Positions 19,058 to 27,792 are shown, counted from the first letter of the stretch. The stretch is DNA of 37,452 nucleotides from SYIM01 sp041182885 (GCA_049423065.1 JBMSQB010000044.1:1-37452), one strand, 5' to 3'. Numbers and translations: made by a program. The notes: a model not told the origin generated them from the sequence alone.

Positions 19058-19626
19058 CCCTTCTCGCCCGACTGATTGCGGCGCTGACTGCGCTGTGCCT
19101 GAGCCTGCCGCTGCTGGGCGCGCAGGATGCTTCGGTGCGGCTCGAGCCCGCAACCGACGGGCGCGCCTGGGTGCTGTCCGCCGACCTGGAGCCGCCGCGC
19201 ACGCCGCGGCTCGAGGACGCCGTCATGAAAGGCGTACCGCTGCATTTTGTGGTGGAGATCGAATTGCTGCGGCCGCGCTGGTACTGGTGGGATCAGCGCG
19301 TGGCCCAGGCAAGCAGCCGAGCTCGACTCACCTACCACGCGCTCGCGCGCGAATTTCGCGTCACGCGCGATGAAGGCCTGTCCACCCTTCACGAGTCATT
19401 CGAGGCGGCACTGGCCGGGGTGGCGCAGGTGCGCAACTGGCGCATCGATCCGGGCGAGGCGCTCGCGCCGGGCGATTACCTCGTTCAGGCCCGCATCCGG
19501 CTCGACGCCACCCAGCTACCCCGGGCGCTTCAGGTCGATGCCCTCACCAACCGAGACTGGAATCCACAGGTCGAATGGACGCGCGCGAATTTCACGCTGC
19601 CCCCGACACCGACAAACGCGCGATAG
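19054..19626 (+). CDS. DUF4390 protein, exported
   Basis: This 190-residue protein matches the betaproteobacterial DUF4390 family, consistently found between rsmB and ntrY and of unknown function. The N-terminus is a typical signal peptide with a hydrophobic core (LLARLIAALTALCLSLPLLG) and likely cleavage after about residue 23, so the mature protein should be periplasmic. The rest is a beta-rich domain with family-like VVEIELLRPRWYWWD and LTYHALAREFRV segments. The start is GTG 19054, overlapping the rsmB stop. Its 3' end overlaps ntrY by 52 bp, suggesting coupled expression and perhaps a role as an accessory of the NtrY sensor; that role is inference. Confidence 0.85.
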   Translation: MTLLARLIAALTALCLSLPLLGAQDASVRLEPATDGRAWVLSADLEPPRTPRLEDAVMKGVPLHFVVEIELLRPRWYWWDQRVAQASSRARLTYHALAREFRVTRDEGLSTLHESFEAALAGVAQVRNWRIDPGEALAPGDYLVQARIRLDATQLPRALQVDALTNRDWNPQVEWTRANFTLPPTPTNAR

Positions 19627-21863
19627 GCCGGCTGCTGCGCTTTGCGCTGATCGCATCGGTCGGCTTTGCCGTGGTGCTCCTGGTGCTGCTCGCGGGGGCA
19701 AGCGCGAACACTTCGATTTTCGAGCGGCACTATCCCGCGCTTCTGGTCACCACCGCGGTCATGGCGCTGGCGCTGCTGGTGCTGGTGGCGGAGCTCATCC
19801 GGCGGCTGATCCAGCGTTACCGGCGGGGGCTGTTCGGCACCCGGCTGATGGCGCGACTCGCGCTGTCCTTCACCGTCATGACGGTGATTCCGGTCTCGCT
19901 CATCTATCTGGTGTCTGTGCATTTCATCGGCCGGTCGGTGGAGTCCTGGTTCGCCGTGCCGGTCGAGCGAGCGCTCGACTCCGGCATGAGCCTGGGCCGC
20001 GCGACGCTGGACGCGCAGCTCTCGGACCTCCTCTACAAGGCCCGCGCGGTGTCGGTGTCGCTCGGCGACACGCCGCCGTCGGGCTGGTCGGCGCAATTAA
20101 ACCGGCTTCGCGAACAACTCGATCTTCAGGATGCGCTGGTGGTGAGTGGCGGGCGCAACCTGATCGTGGCGGTGGGGGGGCGGCTGTCGGCGCTGGTGCC
20201 CGATCTGCCAACGCCGGCTGCGCTTCGCCAGGCGCGTCTGACTCGCCTTTATTCGACCTTTGAAACCCGCGAGGTGGCCGGGCAGTCATTCCGGGGTTTG
20301 CTGATGCGGGTGATCGTGCCGGTCAACGCCGAGGGGCTGCGCTTCGAGGAAGGGGCGTATCTGCAGCTGATCCAGGAGGTGCCGGCGCTGCTTGCCGAGC
20401 ATACCGATGCGCTCGAGCAGGGGCGGCGGGACTTCCAGCAGCTCGCGCTCTCGCGCGAGAGCCTGTCGCGCATCTTCAATGTCACGCTCACGCTGATCTT
20501 CATTCTGACGGTGTTCTCGGCGGTGGCGGCTGCATTCCTGTTGTCAGGGTGGCTTACCGGGCCGCTGTCGATGCTGGCGGCCGGCACGCGCGCAGTCGCC
20601 GAGGGCGATTACCGGCCGGTGAAAGCCTATTCGGGGCGCGATGAGCTGGGGGTGCTCACGCAGTCATTCAACATGATGACCCGCCAGCTCGAGGACGCGC
20701 GCACGCTGGTCGAGCGCAACCAGCGTGAAATCGAGCAGGCGCACGCGCGGCTGGTGAGTGTGCTCGCCAATCTCACTGCTGGCGTGATGGTGCTCGATGC
20801 ACACTGGCGGATCACGCTCGCCAACCCCGGCGCCGAGCAGATTCTCGGGCAGCCGCTGGACCAGAGCCTGGGCATGCCGATTTCAGCGATTGCGCCGCTT
20901 GCGCCGTTTTCCGATGAAATCCGCCAGGCCTTCCTCGAACTTCAGGCGAGCGGGCCCGGCAGCTGGCAGCGGCAGTTCGTCCTGCCGTCTCGCGACACGC
21001 CACCTTCGGCCGAGCCGGCATCGGCGGCCAGTGCGGGCAAAACACTTCTTGCGCGCGGCTCGATGCTGCCGGGCGAGGGCTTCGTGATTGTGTTTGACGA
21101 CCTTACCGAGGTGATCTCGGCGCAGCGCACCATGGCCTGGGCCGAGGTCGCGCGGCGGCTTGCCCATGAGATCAAGAATCCGCTCACCCCGATTCAGCTC
21201 TCGGCCGAACGCCTGAAGCTGCGGCTCCACGACAAGCTGTCCGGAGTCGACGCGGATCTCCTCAACCGGAGCTCGCAGACCATTGTGGATCAGGTGGCTG
21301 CACTCAAGCATCTGGTCGACGAGTTCCGGGAGTACGCCCGGCTGCCCGCGGCACGGCTTGCGCCGCTTGATCTCAACCAGTTGATCGACGAGATTGCACC
21401 CCTGTTTTCGGCAAGCGGGCGCCTGCACACGCGGCTTGCTCCAGACTGCCCGCCGGTCATGGCCGATGCCGCGCAGCTGCGCCAGGTGATCCTCAACCTG
21501 ATCGGCAACGCGATCGAGGCTACCGAACGGGTGCCGGCACCGCGGGTTGAGCTCCTCACGGGTGTGGTGCGGCTCGCCGATGGCGAGTCGGCGGTGCGCC
21601 TGCTGGTGCGCGACAACGGTCCGGGCTTTACGCCGTCGATGCTCGCGCGCGCCTTTGAGCCCTATGTCACCAGCAAGCCGCGCGGCACGGGTCTGGGGCT
21701 TGCTATTGTTCGCAAGATCGTCGATGAGCACGGCGCGCGCATCGATCTGGGCAACCGGACCGATGAAAGCGGGACGATTCTGGGTGCCCAGATCGCGTTG
21801 CTCTTTACGAAAATCGCAAAAAGCGGGGAAAATCCCCGTCTGTCTGCTGCCACCACCGCCTAG
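19575..21863 (+). CDS. ntrY: NtrY-like sensor histidine kinase
   Basis: NtrY kinases phosphorylate NtrX and influence nitrogen and redox responses. The 762-residue protein has three N-terminal membrane helices (about residues 20-42, 54-77 and 90-115), a periplasmic or extracytoplasmic sensor stretch to about 300, a fourth helix at about 303-326 and a HAMP domain. A PAS domain around 385-480 follows. The phosphoacceptor is H531 in AHEIKNPLTPIQLSAERL, and the ATPase has LIGNAIEA, DNGPGF and GTGLGLAIVRKI. The ATG at 19575 lies inside the DUF4390 gene. ntrX follows after 12 nt. The intact kinase motifs imply an active enzyme. Confidence 0.95.
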   Translation: MDAREFHAAPDTDKRAIGRLLRFALIASVGFAVVLLVLLAGASANTSIFERHYPALLVTTAVMALALLVLVAELIRRLIQRYRRGLFGTRLMARLALSFTVMTVIPVSLIYLVSVHFIGRSVESWFAVPVERALDSGMSLGRATLDAQLSDLLYKARAVSVSLGDTPPSGWSAQLNRLREQLDLQDALVVSGGRNLIVAVGGRLSALVPDLPTPAALRQARLTRLYSTFETREVAGQSFRGLLMRVIVPVNAEGLRFEEGAYLQLIQEVPALLAEHTDALEQGRRDFQQLALSRESLSRIFNVTLTLIFILTVFSAVAAAFLLSGWLTGPLSMLAAGTRAVAEGDYRPVKAYSGRDELGVLTQSFNMMTRQLEDARTLVERNQREIEQAHARLVSVLANLTAGVMVLDAHWRITLANPGAEQILGQPLDQSLGMPISAIAPLAPFSDEIRQAFLELQASGPGSWQRQFVLPSRDTPPSAEPASAASAGKTLLARGSMLPGEGFVIVFDDLTEVISAQRTMAWAEVARRLAHEIKNPLTPIQLSAERLKLRLHDKLSGVDADLLNRSSQTIVDQVAALKHLVDEFREYARLPAARLAPLDLNQLIDEIAPLFSASGRLHTRLAPDCPPVMADAAQLRQVILNLIGNAIEATERVPAPRVELLTGVVRLADGESAVRLLVRDNGPGFTPSMLARAFEPYVTSKPRGTGLGLAIVRKIVDEHGARIDLGNRTDESGTILGAQIALLFTKIAKSGENPRLSAATTA

Positions 21864-21875
21864 AGAGCTTCACGA

Positions 21876-22646
21876 ATGGCCGAGATCCTCGTGGTCGATG
21901 ATGAAATCGGCATCCGCGAATTGTTGTCCGAAATCCTGGGTGATGAAGGACACACTGTCCTGCTTGCCGACAGCGCGCGCGAGGCGCGTGCGGTGCGCGA
22001 GCGTCAGCGCGTCGATCTGGTGCTGCTCGACATCTGGATGCCCGATACCGATGGCATCACATTGTTGCGCGAGTGGGCCTCGGGCGGTCGACTCACCATG
22101 CCGGTCATCATGATGTCGGGGCATGCAACCATCGATACCGCAGCCGAGGCCTCGCGGATCGGGGCGAGCGACTTTCTGGAAAAGCCGATCACGCTGCAAA
22201 AGCTGCTGCGCGCGGTGCAAAACGGCCTCGCGCGGCCGGCGCAAAAGCCCGTGGGTGTGCCTGCGCCGGCGGCGGGCACTCCGGCCGCGGCTGCGCCTCG
22301 CGACACCGGGCCTGCGAGCGTGATGCCGGCTCCTGCGGCGGGTGCCGTCGAGCCGCCCGCCCCGTTCGGCGAGCCCGTGGCTGCGCCGGTTGCCGTAACG
22401 CCAGCGATCCCCGATTCGCCCGCGGCGCGGCTGCTGCTTCGTGAACTGCCCCTCGATGCGCCCCTTCGTGATGCGCGCGATGCGTTTGAGCGCGCCTATT
22501 TCGAGCATCACCTGATGCGCGAGCAGGGCAGCATGACCCGGGTCGCCGAGCGCACCGGACTCGAGCGCACCCATCTCTATCGCAAGCTCAAGCAGCTTGG
22601 CATCGACCTCTCGCGCGGCGTCTGGCGCAAACCTCCGTCCAATTGA
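21876..22646 (+). CDS. ntrX: NtrX-like response regulator without AAA+ domain
   Basis: The 256-residue protein has an N-terminal receiver (about 1-120) with phosphoacceptor D52 in VLLDIWMPD, S81 and K103, followed by a Pro/Ala-rich linker (about 120-180) and a Fis-type HTH at about 213-245 (SMTRVAERTGLERTHLYRKLKQLGI). Canonical NtrX has a central sigma-54-interacting AAA+ ATPase of ~230 residues with GAFTGA; nothing of it remains here and the reading frame is intact. It therefore cannot activate sigma-54 promoters by ATP hydrolysis and may act as a repressor or sigma-70 regulator. A short form seems characteristic of some Burkholderiales. It ends in a TTGA overlap with trkA. Confidence 0.92.
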   Translation: MAEILVVDDEIGIRELLSEILGDEGHTVLLADSAREARAVRERQRVDLVLLDIWMPDTDGITLLREWASGGRLTMPVIMMSGHATIDTAAEASRIGASDFLEKPITLQKLLRAVQNGLARPAQKPVGVPAPAAGTPAAAAPRDTGPASVMPAPAAGAVEPPAPFGEPVAAPVAVTPAIPDSPAARLLLRELPLDAPLRDARDAFERAYFEHHLMREQGSMTRVAERTGLERTHLYRKLKQLGIDLSRGVWRKPPSN

Positions 22647-24064
22647 AGATCATCATTCTCGGTGCCGGACGGGTTGGCGGCTCGGTGGCCGAAAGCCTGG
22701 TCTCGGAGCGAAACGACATCACGGTGGTCGACACCGACGTGAGGCAGCTTGCTGCGCTTCAGGACCGGCTCGATCTGAGAACGCTGGCGGGCAACGGCAC
22801 GCATCCGCCGGTGCTCGCCCAGGCCGGTGCCGAAGATGCCGACATGCTGATCGCAACGGCTGCGCGTGATGAGACCAATCTGGTGGCCTGCCAGCTCGCG
22901 GCACGGCTTTTCAACATTCCCACCCGCATCGCGCGGATCCGCGCGCCGGAGTTTCTCGAGCATCCCGAGCTCACCGGGGTTGACGGCTTTCAGGTCGACC
23001 ACCTGATCTGCCCCGAGCAGACCGTGACCGATTATGTGATGAAGCTGATCGAGTTTCCCGAGGCGCTCCAGGTGCTCGAGTTCGCTGGCGGCCGGGCAAG
23101 CCTGATCGCCGTGCGCGCCTACGAGGGGGGGCCGCTGGTCTCGCACCCGATTCGCGACCTGCGCGCTGCGCACCCCAATATCGACATGCGGATCGTGGCG
23201 ATCTTTCGCAACGACCGGGCGGTGCAGCCCGAGGGCGACACCTTGATCCAGCCCGGCGACGAGGTGTTCATTCTCGCCGCGGCGGAGCACATCCGCACCG
23301 CCTTGTCCGATCTGCGCCGGATGGATCAGCCGGTTCGTCGCGTCATGATCGCGGGGGGCGGCAATATCGGGCTGCGCCTTGCGCGCGGCTTGAGCGATCA
23401 CTATCAGGTCAAGCTGATCGAGGCCGATGCGCGGCGCTGCAGCTATCTCGCCTCGCAGCTTGATTCCGATCACGCGCTGGTCCTGAATGGCGATTGCACC
23501 GACGAGGATCTGCTTGGCGAGGAGGGCGTCGACGAGATGGACCTGTTCGTTGCGCTCACCTCCGACGATGAGAACAACATCATGTCGTGCATGCTCGCCA
23601 AGCGCATGGGGGCACGGCGCACCATCGCGCTCATCAATCGTCAGGCGTATGCCGACCTGGTGCAAGGCAACCGGATCGATGTCGCGATCGTGCCCTCGCA
23701 GGCCACGATCGGGAGCCTCCTCAAGCATGTGCGCCGCGGTGATGTGGTGGCGGTGCACTCGCTTCGCCGGGGCGCAGCCGAGGCGCTCGAGGCGATCGCC
23801 CACGGCGACCCGAAGTCATCGCGGGTGGTGGGCCGGCGAATCGAACAGATCGATCTGCCGCAGGGCGCCACCATCGGCGCGATCGTGCGGGCGGTGGCGC
23901 CCGCAGATCCGCTCGCTCCGGATGATGCCGGGGGTTACGAGGTCATCATGGGGCACCATGACACGGTGATCAAGCCCGAAGACCACCTGATCGTCTTCGT
24001 GAGCAACAAGCGCCTGTTGCCCCGCGTTGAGAAGCTGTTCCAGGTCGGCGTCGGGTTCTTCTGA
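22643..24064 (+). CDS. trkA: Trk potassium uptake system, NAD(H)-binding subunit TrkA
   Basis: TrkA is the cytoplasmic regulatory ring that gates the TrkH/TrkG potassium channel in response to nucleotides. The 473-residue protein contains two tandem RCK units: the first Rossmann fold begins IIILGAGRVGGS at residues 3-14 and the second begins MIAGGGNIGLRLA at 235, each followed by a TrkA-C domain. The start is TTG at 22643, which overlaps the ntrX stop codon (TTGA); no ATG fits the conserved N-terminus. The stop is 1 nt before the GTG of trkH, so the two are co-translated. The association of ntrYX with trkAH is a known betaproteobacterial gene order. Confidence 0.95.
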   Translation: MKIIILGAGRVGGSVAESLVSERNDITVVDTDVRQLAALQDRLDLRTLAGNGTHPPVLAQAGAEDADMLIATAARDETNLVACQLAARLFNIPTRIARIRAPEFLEHPELTGVDGFQVDHLICPEQTVTDYVMKLIEFPEALQVLEFAGGRASLIAVRAYEGGPLVSHPIRDLRAAHPNIDMRIVAIFRNDRAVQPEGDTLIQPGDEVFILAAAEHIRTALSDLRRMDQPVRRVMIAGGGNIGLRLARGLSDHYQVKLIEADARRCSYLASQLDSDHALVLNGDCTDEDLLGEEGVDEMDLFVALTSDDENNIMSCMLAKRMGARRTIALINRQAYADLVQGNRIDVAIVPSQATIGSLLKHVRRGDVVAVHSLRRGAAEALEAIAHGDPKSSRVVGRRIEQIDLPQGATIGAIVRAVAPADPLAPDDAGGYEVIMGHHDTVIKPEDHLIVFVSNKRLLPRVEKLFQVGVGFF

Positions 24065-24065
24065 C

Positions 24066-25523
24066 GTGTTGCGACTGCTTGTCGTTGCGCCCGTGCTGGG
24101 CAGCCTCCTGATGCTGTTCTCGATTGCGTTTTTGCCGGCGCTTTCCTGGTCGCTCGCCGCCGATGACGGCATGCATATGGCCTTTGCCGGATCGGCGCTC
24201 GGATGTTTTGTCGTGGGCCTGGTCATGTGGTGGGCCACCCGTCGCAGCAACCGCGAGGTGCAGCCCCGTGACGGCGCGCTGCTGGTGGTGTTCGGCTGGC
24301 TGCTGATCGCGTTCGTATCGATGCCGCCCCTGCTGGTGGCCTGCCCGCAGCTTTCGGTGGCCAAGGTGTTCATGGAGACACTGTCCGGGCTCACCACCAC
24401 AGGCGCCACGGTGCTCTCGGGGCTGGACGCGCTGCCGCAGTCGGTCAACCTCTGGCGTCACACGCTGCAGTGGTTTGGCGGCATGGGCATCATCGTCATG
24501 GTGGTGGCGGTCTTGCCACTTCTTGGCGTGGGCGGGATGCAGCTCTTTCGCGCCGAAACGCCCGGGCCGATGAAAGAGGGCAAGCTCACGCCGAGAATCA
24601 CGCAGACCGCGAAATTCATGTGGGCGGGGTATGTGCTGCTCACGCTGCTTTGCGGCCTGGCGCTGTGGGCGGCGGGCATGACCCCGTTTGATGCGGTGTG
24701 TCACGCGCTCTCCACGGTCTCGCTGGGTGGCTTTTCGACGCGTGATGCGAGCATCGGCGCGTTCGATTCGCTGCGTATCGAACTGGTGCTCGCGGTCTTC
24801 ATGGTGCTGTCGACGATCAACTTCGGCACCCATTTCCTTGCGCTGCGAAGCCGCTCGCCCGCGGTTTACCTTCGTGATCTTGAAGCCTCCTCGTCCGTAC
24901 TCCTCATCCTGGTGAGTGCGGCGGGCATCACCGCGCTTCTCGTCTGGGAGCAGGTCTTCGAGAACATGACCGACGCGCTCCGGCATGGTGTCTTCAACAC
25001 GATTTCGGTGGCCACCTCGACCGGCTTCATGACACGCGATTACGCGCAGTGGCCCGCGTTTGCGCCGCTCTGGATGATTTTCCTCGCCTGCATCGCCTCG
25101 TCTGCCGGATCGACCGGCGGCGGCATCAAGATGGTCCGCGCCCTCATCCTCCTCAAACAGGCGGGTCGGGAGTTGAAGCGGCTGGTCCATCCGCGCGCGG
25201 TATTCCCACTTTCGATCAACGGCAATCCGGTGGATGAGCGCGTGATCTATTCGGTCTTCGGCTTCATGCTGCTATGGGGCGCCACCCAGGTGATCCTCAC
25301 CTTTGTGATGGTGCTGACCGGGGTTGATTTTGATTCGGCGCTGTCGGCGGTGGTGGCGTCGGTGAACAACCTGGGGCCGGCACTCGGGCGATTCGGCCCT
25401 GCGGAGAATTTTTCCTCGCTCACCGATTTTCAGGCGGTGCTGCTCGCGATCGCGATGCTGGCGGGCCGGCTGGAACTGCTCACCTTCTTCGCGGTGCTCA
25501 CCCCGGCTTTCTGGAGGCGCTAA
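24066..25523 (+). CDS. trkH: Trk potassium uptake channel subunit TrkH
   Basis: This 485-residue membrane protein is the ion-conducting subunit of the Trk K+ transporter. About ten hydrophobic helices with four pore loops can be followed: P1 SGLTTTGATVLSG (T110-G113), P2 STVSLGGFSTRDA, P3 SVATSTGFMTRDY and P4 SVNNLGPALGRFG, each with the selectivity-filter glycine. The frame is open 13 codons upstream, but that part overlaps trkA. GTG 24066, 1 nt after the trkA stop, gives the expected hydrophobic start; TTG 24069 is an alternative. The next gene starts 4 nt after its stop. Confidence 0.93.
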   Translation: MLRLLVVAPVLGSLLMLFSIAFLPALSWSLAADDGMHMAFAGSALGCFVVGLVMWWATRRSNREVQPRDGALLVVFGWLLIAFVSMPPLLVACPQLSVAKVFMETLSGLTTTGATVLSGLDALPQSVNLWRHTLQWFGGMGIIVMVVAVLPLLGVGGMQLFRAETPGPMKEGKLTPRITQTAKFMWAGYVLLTLLCGLALWAAGMTPFDAVCHALSTVSLGGFSTRDASIGAFDSLRIELVLAVFMVLSTINFGTHFLALRSRSPAVYLRDLEASSSVLLILVSAAGITALLVWEQVFENMTDALRHGVFNTISVATSTGFMTRDYAQWPAFAPLWMIFLACIASSAGSTGGGIKMVRALILLKQAGRELKRLVHPRAVFPLSINGNPVDERVIYSVFGFMLLWGATQVILTFVMVLTGVDFDSALSAVVASVNNLGPALGRFGPAENFSSLTDFQAVLLAIAMLAGRLELLTFFAVLTPAFWRR

Positions 25524-25527
25524 GCGC

Positions 25528-26523
25528 GTGCGCCTGCCGGTGACCGTGGTCGCGGGGCTCGCCGGGCCTGGCAAGGCGGGCCTGATCGAGCGCTGGCGCG
25601 CGGCCGCCCCCCAGCCGTCTGCGCTGGTGATCGACCGGGGTGATGACTTCAAGTTTCCGCGTGCGGGTGACCGCGCCGACGAGGACGTCGCCACCGACCC
25701 CGGACTCGAGCGGGTGGGTGGCTGTGTCTGCTGCACCGCCAGCGCAGCGCTGGGGGCTTCGCTCAGACGGCTGTCGCGCCGAGGCGCCTGGGCGCATCTG
25801 CTGATCGACCTGAATGGGGCTGCGCATCCGGCGGCGTTTGTCGATGCGCTGCGCGCGCCGCCGCTCGCGGGGGCGGTGCGCCTGGTGGAGCTTGTGTGCG
25901 TGATCGACGCCGAGCGGCTGTCCGCGCGGCTTGCAGGACCCCAGCGGCGCTGGCTCGTCGAGCAGGTGCAAAGCGCTGACCGGGTGGTGCTTTGGGCGCC
26001 GACAGCGATGCCCCCCGCCGCGATCGACGAGCGGGTCGGGCAGTTGCTTGCGCTTGCAGTCGATCCCGGTTTTGTGCCCGAGATCCAGGTCTGGCGCGAT
26101 CGCACGCCGCCGCCTCCGATCGAGGCGGGGGAGCGATGGCCCGCGGTGCCGTCGATCCCGGTTGGGCACGGCCCGGCGGCGCCCGCGGCGTGTCCGGGCG
26201 GACAGGCATCGGTCCTCCTTGCGGCGACGCCTGGCGAGGTGCCCCGCTGGCACTGGCGCTGGCGGGCTCCGCCCGACAAGGTGTTTGACCGCCCCCGCCT
26301 GATCGAGGTGGTGGCCGCGCTCGCCCATGAGTTGGGCGATATTGCGGCGGTGCTTCGTACCGAACGCGAGTGGTACCGGTATCAGGCAGGGCGCTGGGAG
26401 CCCGACCTGTGGCGGCGTGACAGTCGGGTAGTGCTCAGTATCGAGCCCGGCCGGCTGGCGAGCCGGCAAGCGCTCCTTGCGAGGTTCGCCGATCGTCTGA
26501 ACGCCTGCGAACTTGGGGCTTGA
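25528..26523 (+). CDS. Degenerate COG0523/CobW-like (G3E) protein with intact CxCC motif
   Basis: The 331-residue protein aligns in outline with G3E P-loop GTPases used as metallochaperones. It keeps the family's GGCVCCT motif (C66, C68, C69), which binds metal. The nucleotide motifs are degenerate: the P-loop reads GLAGPGKA at 10-17, with alanine instead of Ser/Thr after K16; the switch segment reads IDLNGAAHP (from I93) instead of the usual ETTGLADP; and the NKxD base-recognition motif is replaced by WAPT in DRVVLWAPTAMP (from D151). The C-terminal part keeps a CobW_C-like domain with RWHWRWR and WYRYQAGRWEPD. It is therefore probably a pseudo-GTPase. GTG 25528 is the start, 4 nt after trkH; the link with potassium transport is unexplained. 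Confidence 0.7.
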   Translation: MRLPVTVVAGLAGPGKAGLIERWRAAAPQPSALVIDRGDDFKFPRAGDRADEDVATDPGLERVGGCVCCTASAALGASLRRLSRRGAWAHLLIDLNGAAHPAAFVDALRAPPLAGAVRLVELVCVIDAERLSARLAGPQRRWLVEQVQSADRVVLWAPTAMPPAAIDERVGQLLALAVDPGFVPEIQVWRDRTPPPPIEAGERWPAVPSIPVGHGPAAPAACPGGQASVLLAATPGEVPRWHWRWRAPPDKVFDRPRLIEVVAALAHELGDIAAVLRTEREWYRYQAGRWEPDLWRRDSRVVLSIEPGRLASRQALLARFADRLNACELGA

Positions 26524-26576
26524 AAGCGGAGACCGGATCCCCAGATGGCGTTTATCGGATCGTTTGAGGTCACATC

Positions 26577-26822
26577 ATGCAGATGATCTACAACAGCCCT
26601 GTTTACTGCGTCATGGAAATTGCCGGCTTTGACGGCGCACCGCGCGGCGTGGAAATTCTCGACAAGCTCGCCCGCCGCGAAATCTATCTGGAGGGCCCGC
26701 TTGCCGAGGCGTTCCGAAGCGGCGTTGCGCAGATCGTGTCGGGCTCACCCACCGTCGAGGCGCTCGACCATTTCATCAGTCAGTATGAAGGTCTGATGCA
26801 ACAGCCCCTGGCGCTTCACTGA
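26577..26822 (+). CDS. DUF3567 protein
   Basis: This 81-residue protein matches DUF3567, a small family restricted mainly to Burkholderiales: it opens MQMIYNSPVYCVMEI and has a conserved VEILDKLARREIYLEGPLAEAF middle. The function is unknown, and no signal peptide or membrane helix is visible. GAGG at 26566-26569 sits 7 nt before the ATG. It follows the CobW-like gene after a 53-nt gap and is convergent with the rhodanese gene 24 nt away; this DUF3567-rhodanese pairing is frequent in the order and supports the taxonomic placement. Confidence 0.92.
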   Translation: MQMIYNSPVYCVMEIAGFDGAPRGVEILDKLARREIYLEGPLAEAFRSGVAQIVSGSPTVEALDHFISQYEGLMQQPLALH

Positions 26823-26846
26823 GCCGGTACGGCGCGCGCCCGCCCG

Positions 26847-27239
26847 TCAGAACTGTTCCCAGGGCAGCCCGTCAAAACGCCAGCCGTTGACCTTGCCGCG
26901 CTGACGATCGGCGTTCAGGTCGCCCTCAAAGCCGTGCGTCACGTTGTAGACCTGAGAAAAGCCCGCCGCCTCGAGCGCGAGCCCGGCTTCGGCCGAGCGG
27001 CGGCCACTGCGGCAGATCAGGACGACCGGCCGCTCGGTGACATGGGCGGCGAGCTTTCGCACCTCGGCCGTGAAGTGCGGGTTCAGCTCCCAGTCGGGCG
27101 CCTCGCACCAGGCAACATGAATCGAGCCGACCGCGTGACCCACAAAGAAATATTCCGCGTCGCTTCGGCAGTCGACGAACAGCGCGTTCGGGTTCTGGTG
27201 GATGAATGCGTGCGCCTCGCGCGGAAGCAGATGCTGCAC
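26847..27239 (-). CDS. Single-domain rhodanese-like protein
   Basis: The 130-residue protein is a single rhodanese domain, which can transfer sulfur from thiosulfate or persulfide donors. The active-site cysteine is C76 in the loop CRSGRRS (76-82), preceded by a hydrophobic strand PVVLI. The FVDCRSDAEYFFVGHAVGSIHVAW opening is typical of the family. It lies 8 nt after the VOC gene on the same strand, so the two are probably co-transcribed. The physiological substrate is unknown. Confidence 0.92.
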   Translation of the reverse strand: MQHLLPREAHAFIHQNPNALFVDCRSDAEYFFVGHAVGSIHVAWCEAPDWELNPHFTAEVRKLAAHVTERPVVLICRSGRRSAEAGLALEAAGFSQVYNVTHGFEGDLNADRQRGKVNGWRFDGLPWEQF

Positions 27240-27247
27240 GGGGCGCC

Positions 27248-27667
27248 CTATTTGGCAAACAGCGACGCGAGGTCGCGAAACGCCTTGAATTCGAGCGCGT
27301 TGCCAGAGGGGTCAAGGAAAAACATGGTGGCCTGCTCGCCCACCTCGCCCTTGAAGCGGATATGGGGCTCGATGATGAAGCGCTGCCCGACCGCCTGCAG
27401 TTTTGCGGCAAGCGACTCCCAGTCGTCCATGGGCAGCACCACCCCGAAGTGGCGCACCGGCACGTTGTCGCCATCAACCGCATTGGTGGCCGCGCGACGG
27501 GTTTCCTCAGGCGCGAGGTGCGCCACCACCTGATGGCCGTAGAGATCGAAGTCGACCCATTCGGGGCTGCTGCGGCCCTCGGGGCAGCCCAGGAGTTCGC
27601 CGTAGAAGGCGCGCGCCGCTGCGAGATCGTGCACCGGAAAAGCCAGGTGAAAGGGATGCATAGCCAT
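27248..27667 (-). CDS. VOC-family (glyoxalase-like) protein
   Basis: This 139-residue protein has the vicinal-oxygen-chelate fold. A first metal-binding histidine is in MHPFHLAFPVHDLAAARAFYGELLGC, further candidate ligands are in VRHFGVVLPMDDW, and FFLDPSGNALEFKAF carries the typical C-terminal glutamate. Such proteins can be dioxygenases, glyoxalases or resistance proteins, and the role here is not determined. ATG 27667 is used; ATG 27661 (MHPF) is an alternative. It may share a transcript with the rhodanese 8 nt downstream. A 125-nt gap separates it from the upstream operon, so it may have its own promoter. Confidence 0.88.
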   Translation of the reverse strand: MAMHPFHLAFPVHDLAAARAFYGELLGCPEGRSSPEWVDFDLYGHQVVAHLAPEETRRAATNAVDGDNVPVRHFGVVLPMDDWESLAAKLQAVGQRFIIEPHIRFKGEVGEQATMFFLDPSGNALEFKAFRDLASLFAK

Positions 27668-27792
27668 CGGAACCGTCCGAGAAAGGCGGCCGCCCGCCGG
27701 GCGACCGTTCAGGTTGAGCAGGCGCTAATGATGCCCGAAGCGGCGGCTGGTGCGAGGAAGCGGTGCAGCGCGCAACAGGTGTTTGTCGTTCA
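27668..27792 (-). other. Non-coding gap between the two minus-strand gene blocks
   Basis: This 125-bp region between the unknown gene and the VOC gene contains GC-rich self-complementary stretches such as GGCGGCCGCC, read in the direction of transcription and followed by TTTCT, but I cannot define a standard terminator. It may end the upstream operon and carry the promoter of the VOC-rhodanese pair. No small gene is convincing. Confidence 0.3.

Noticed and set aside
22577..23803. 408-residue open frame on the - strand opposite trkA
   Set aside because: It is a shadow of trkA; the protein has no recognisable motif.
23970..25190. 406-residue open frame opposite trkH
   Set aside because: It is a His/Arg-rich antisense frame opposite a transmembrane protein, without any domain.
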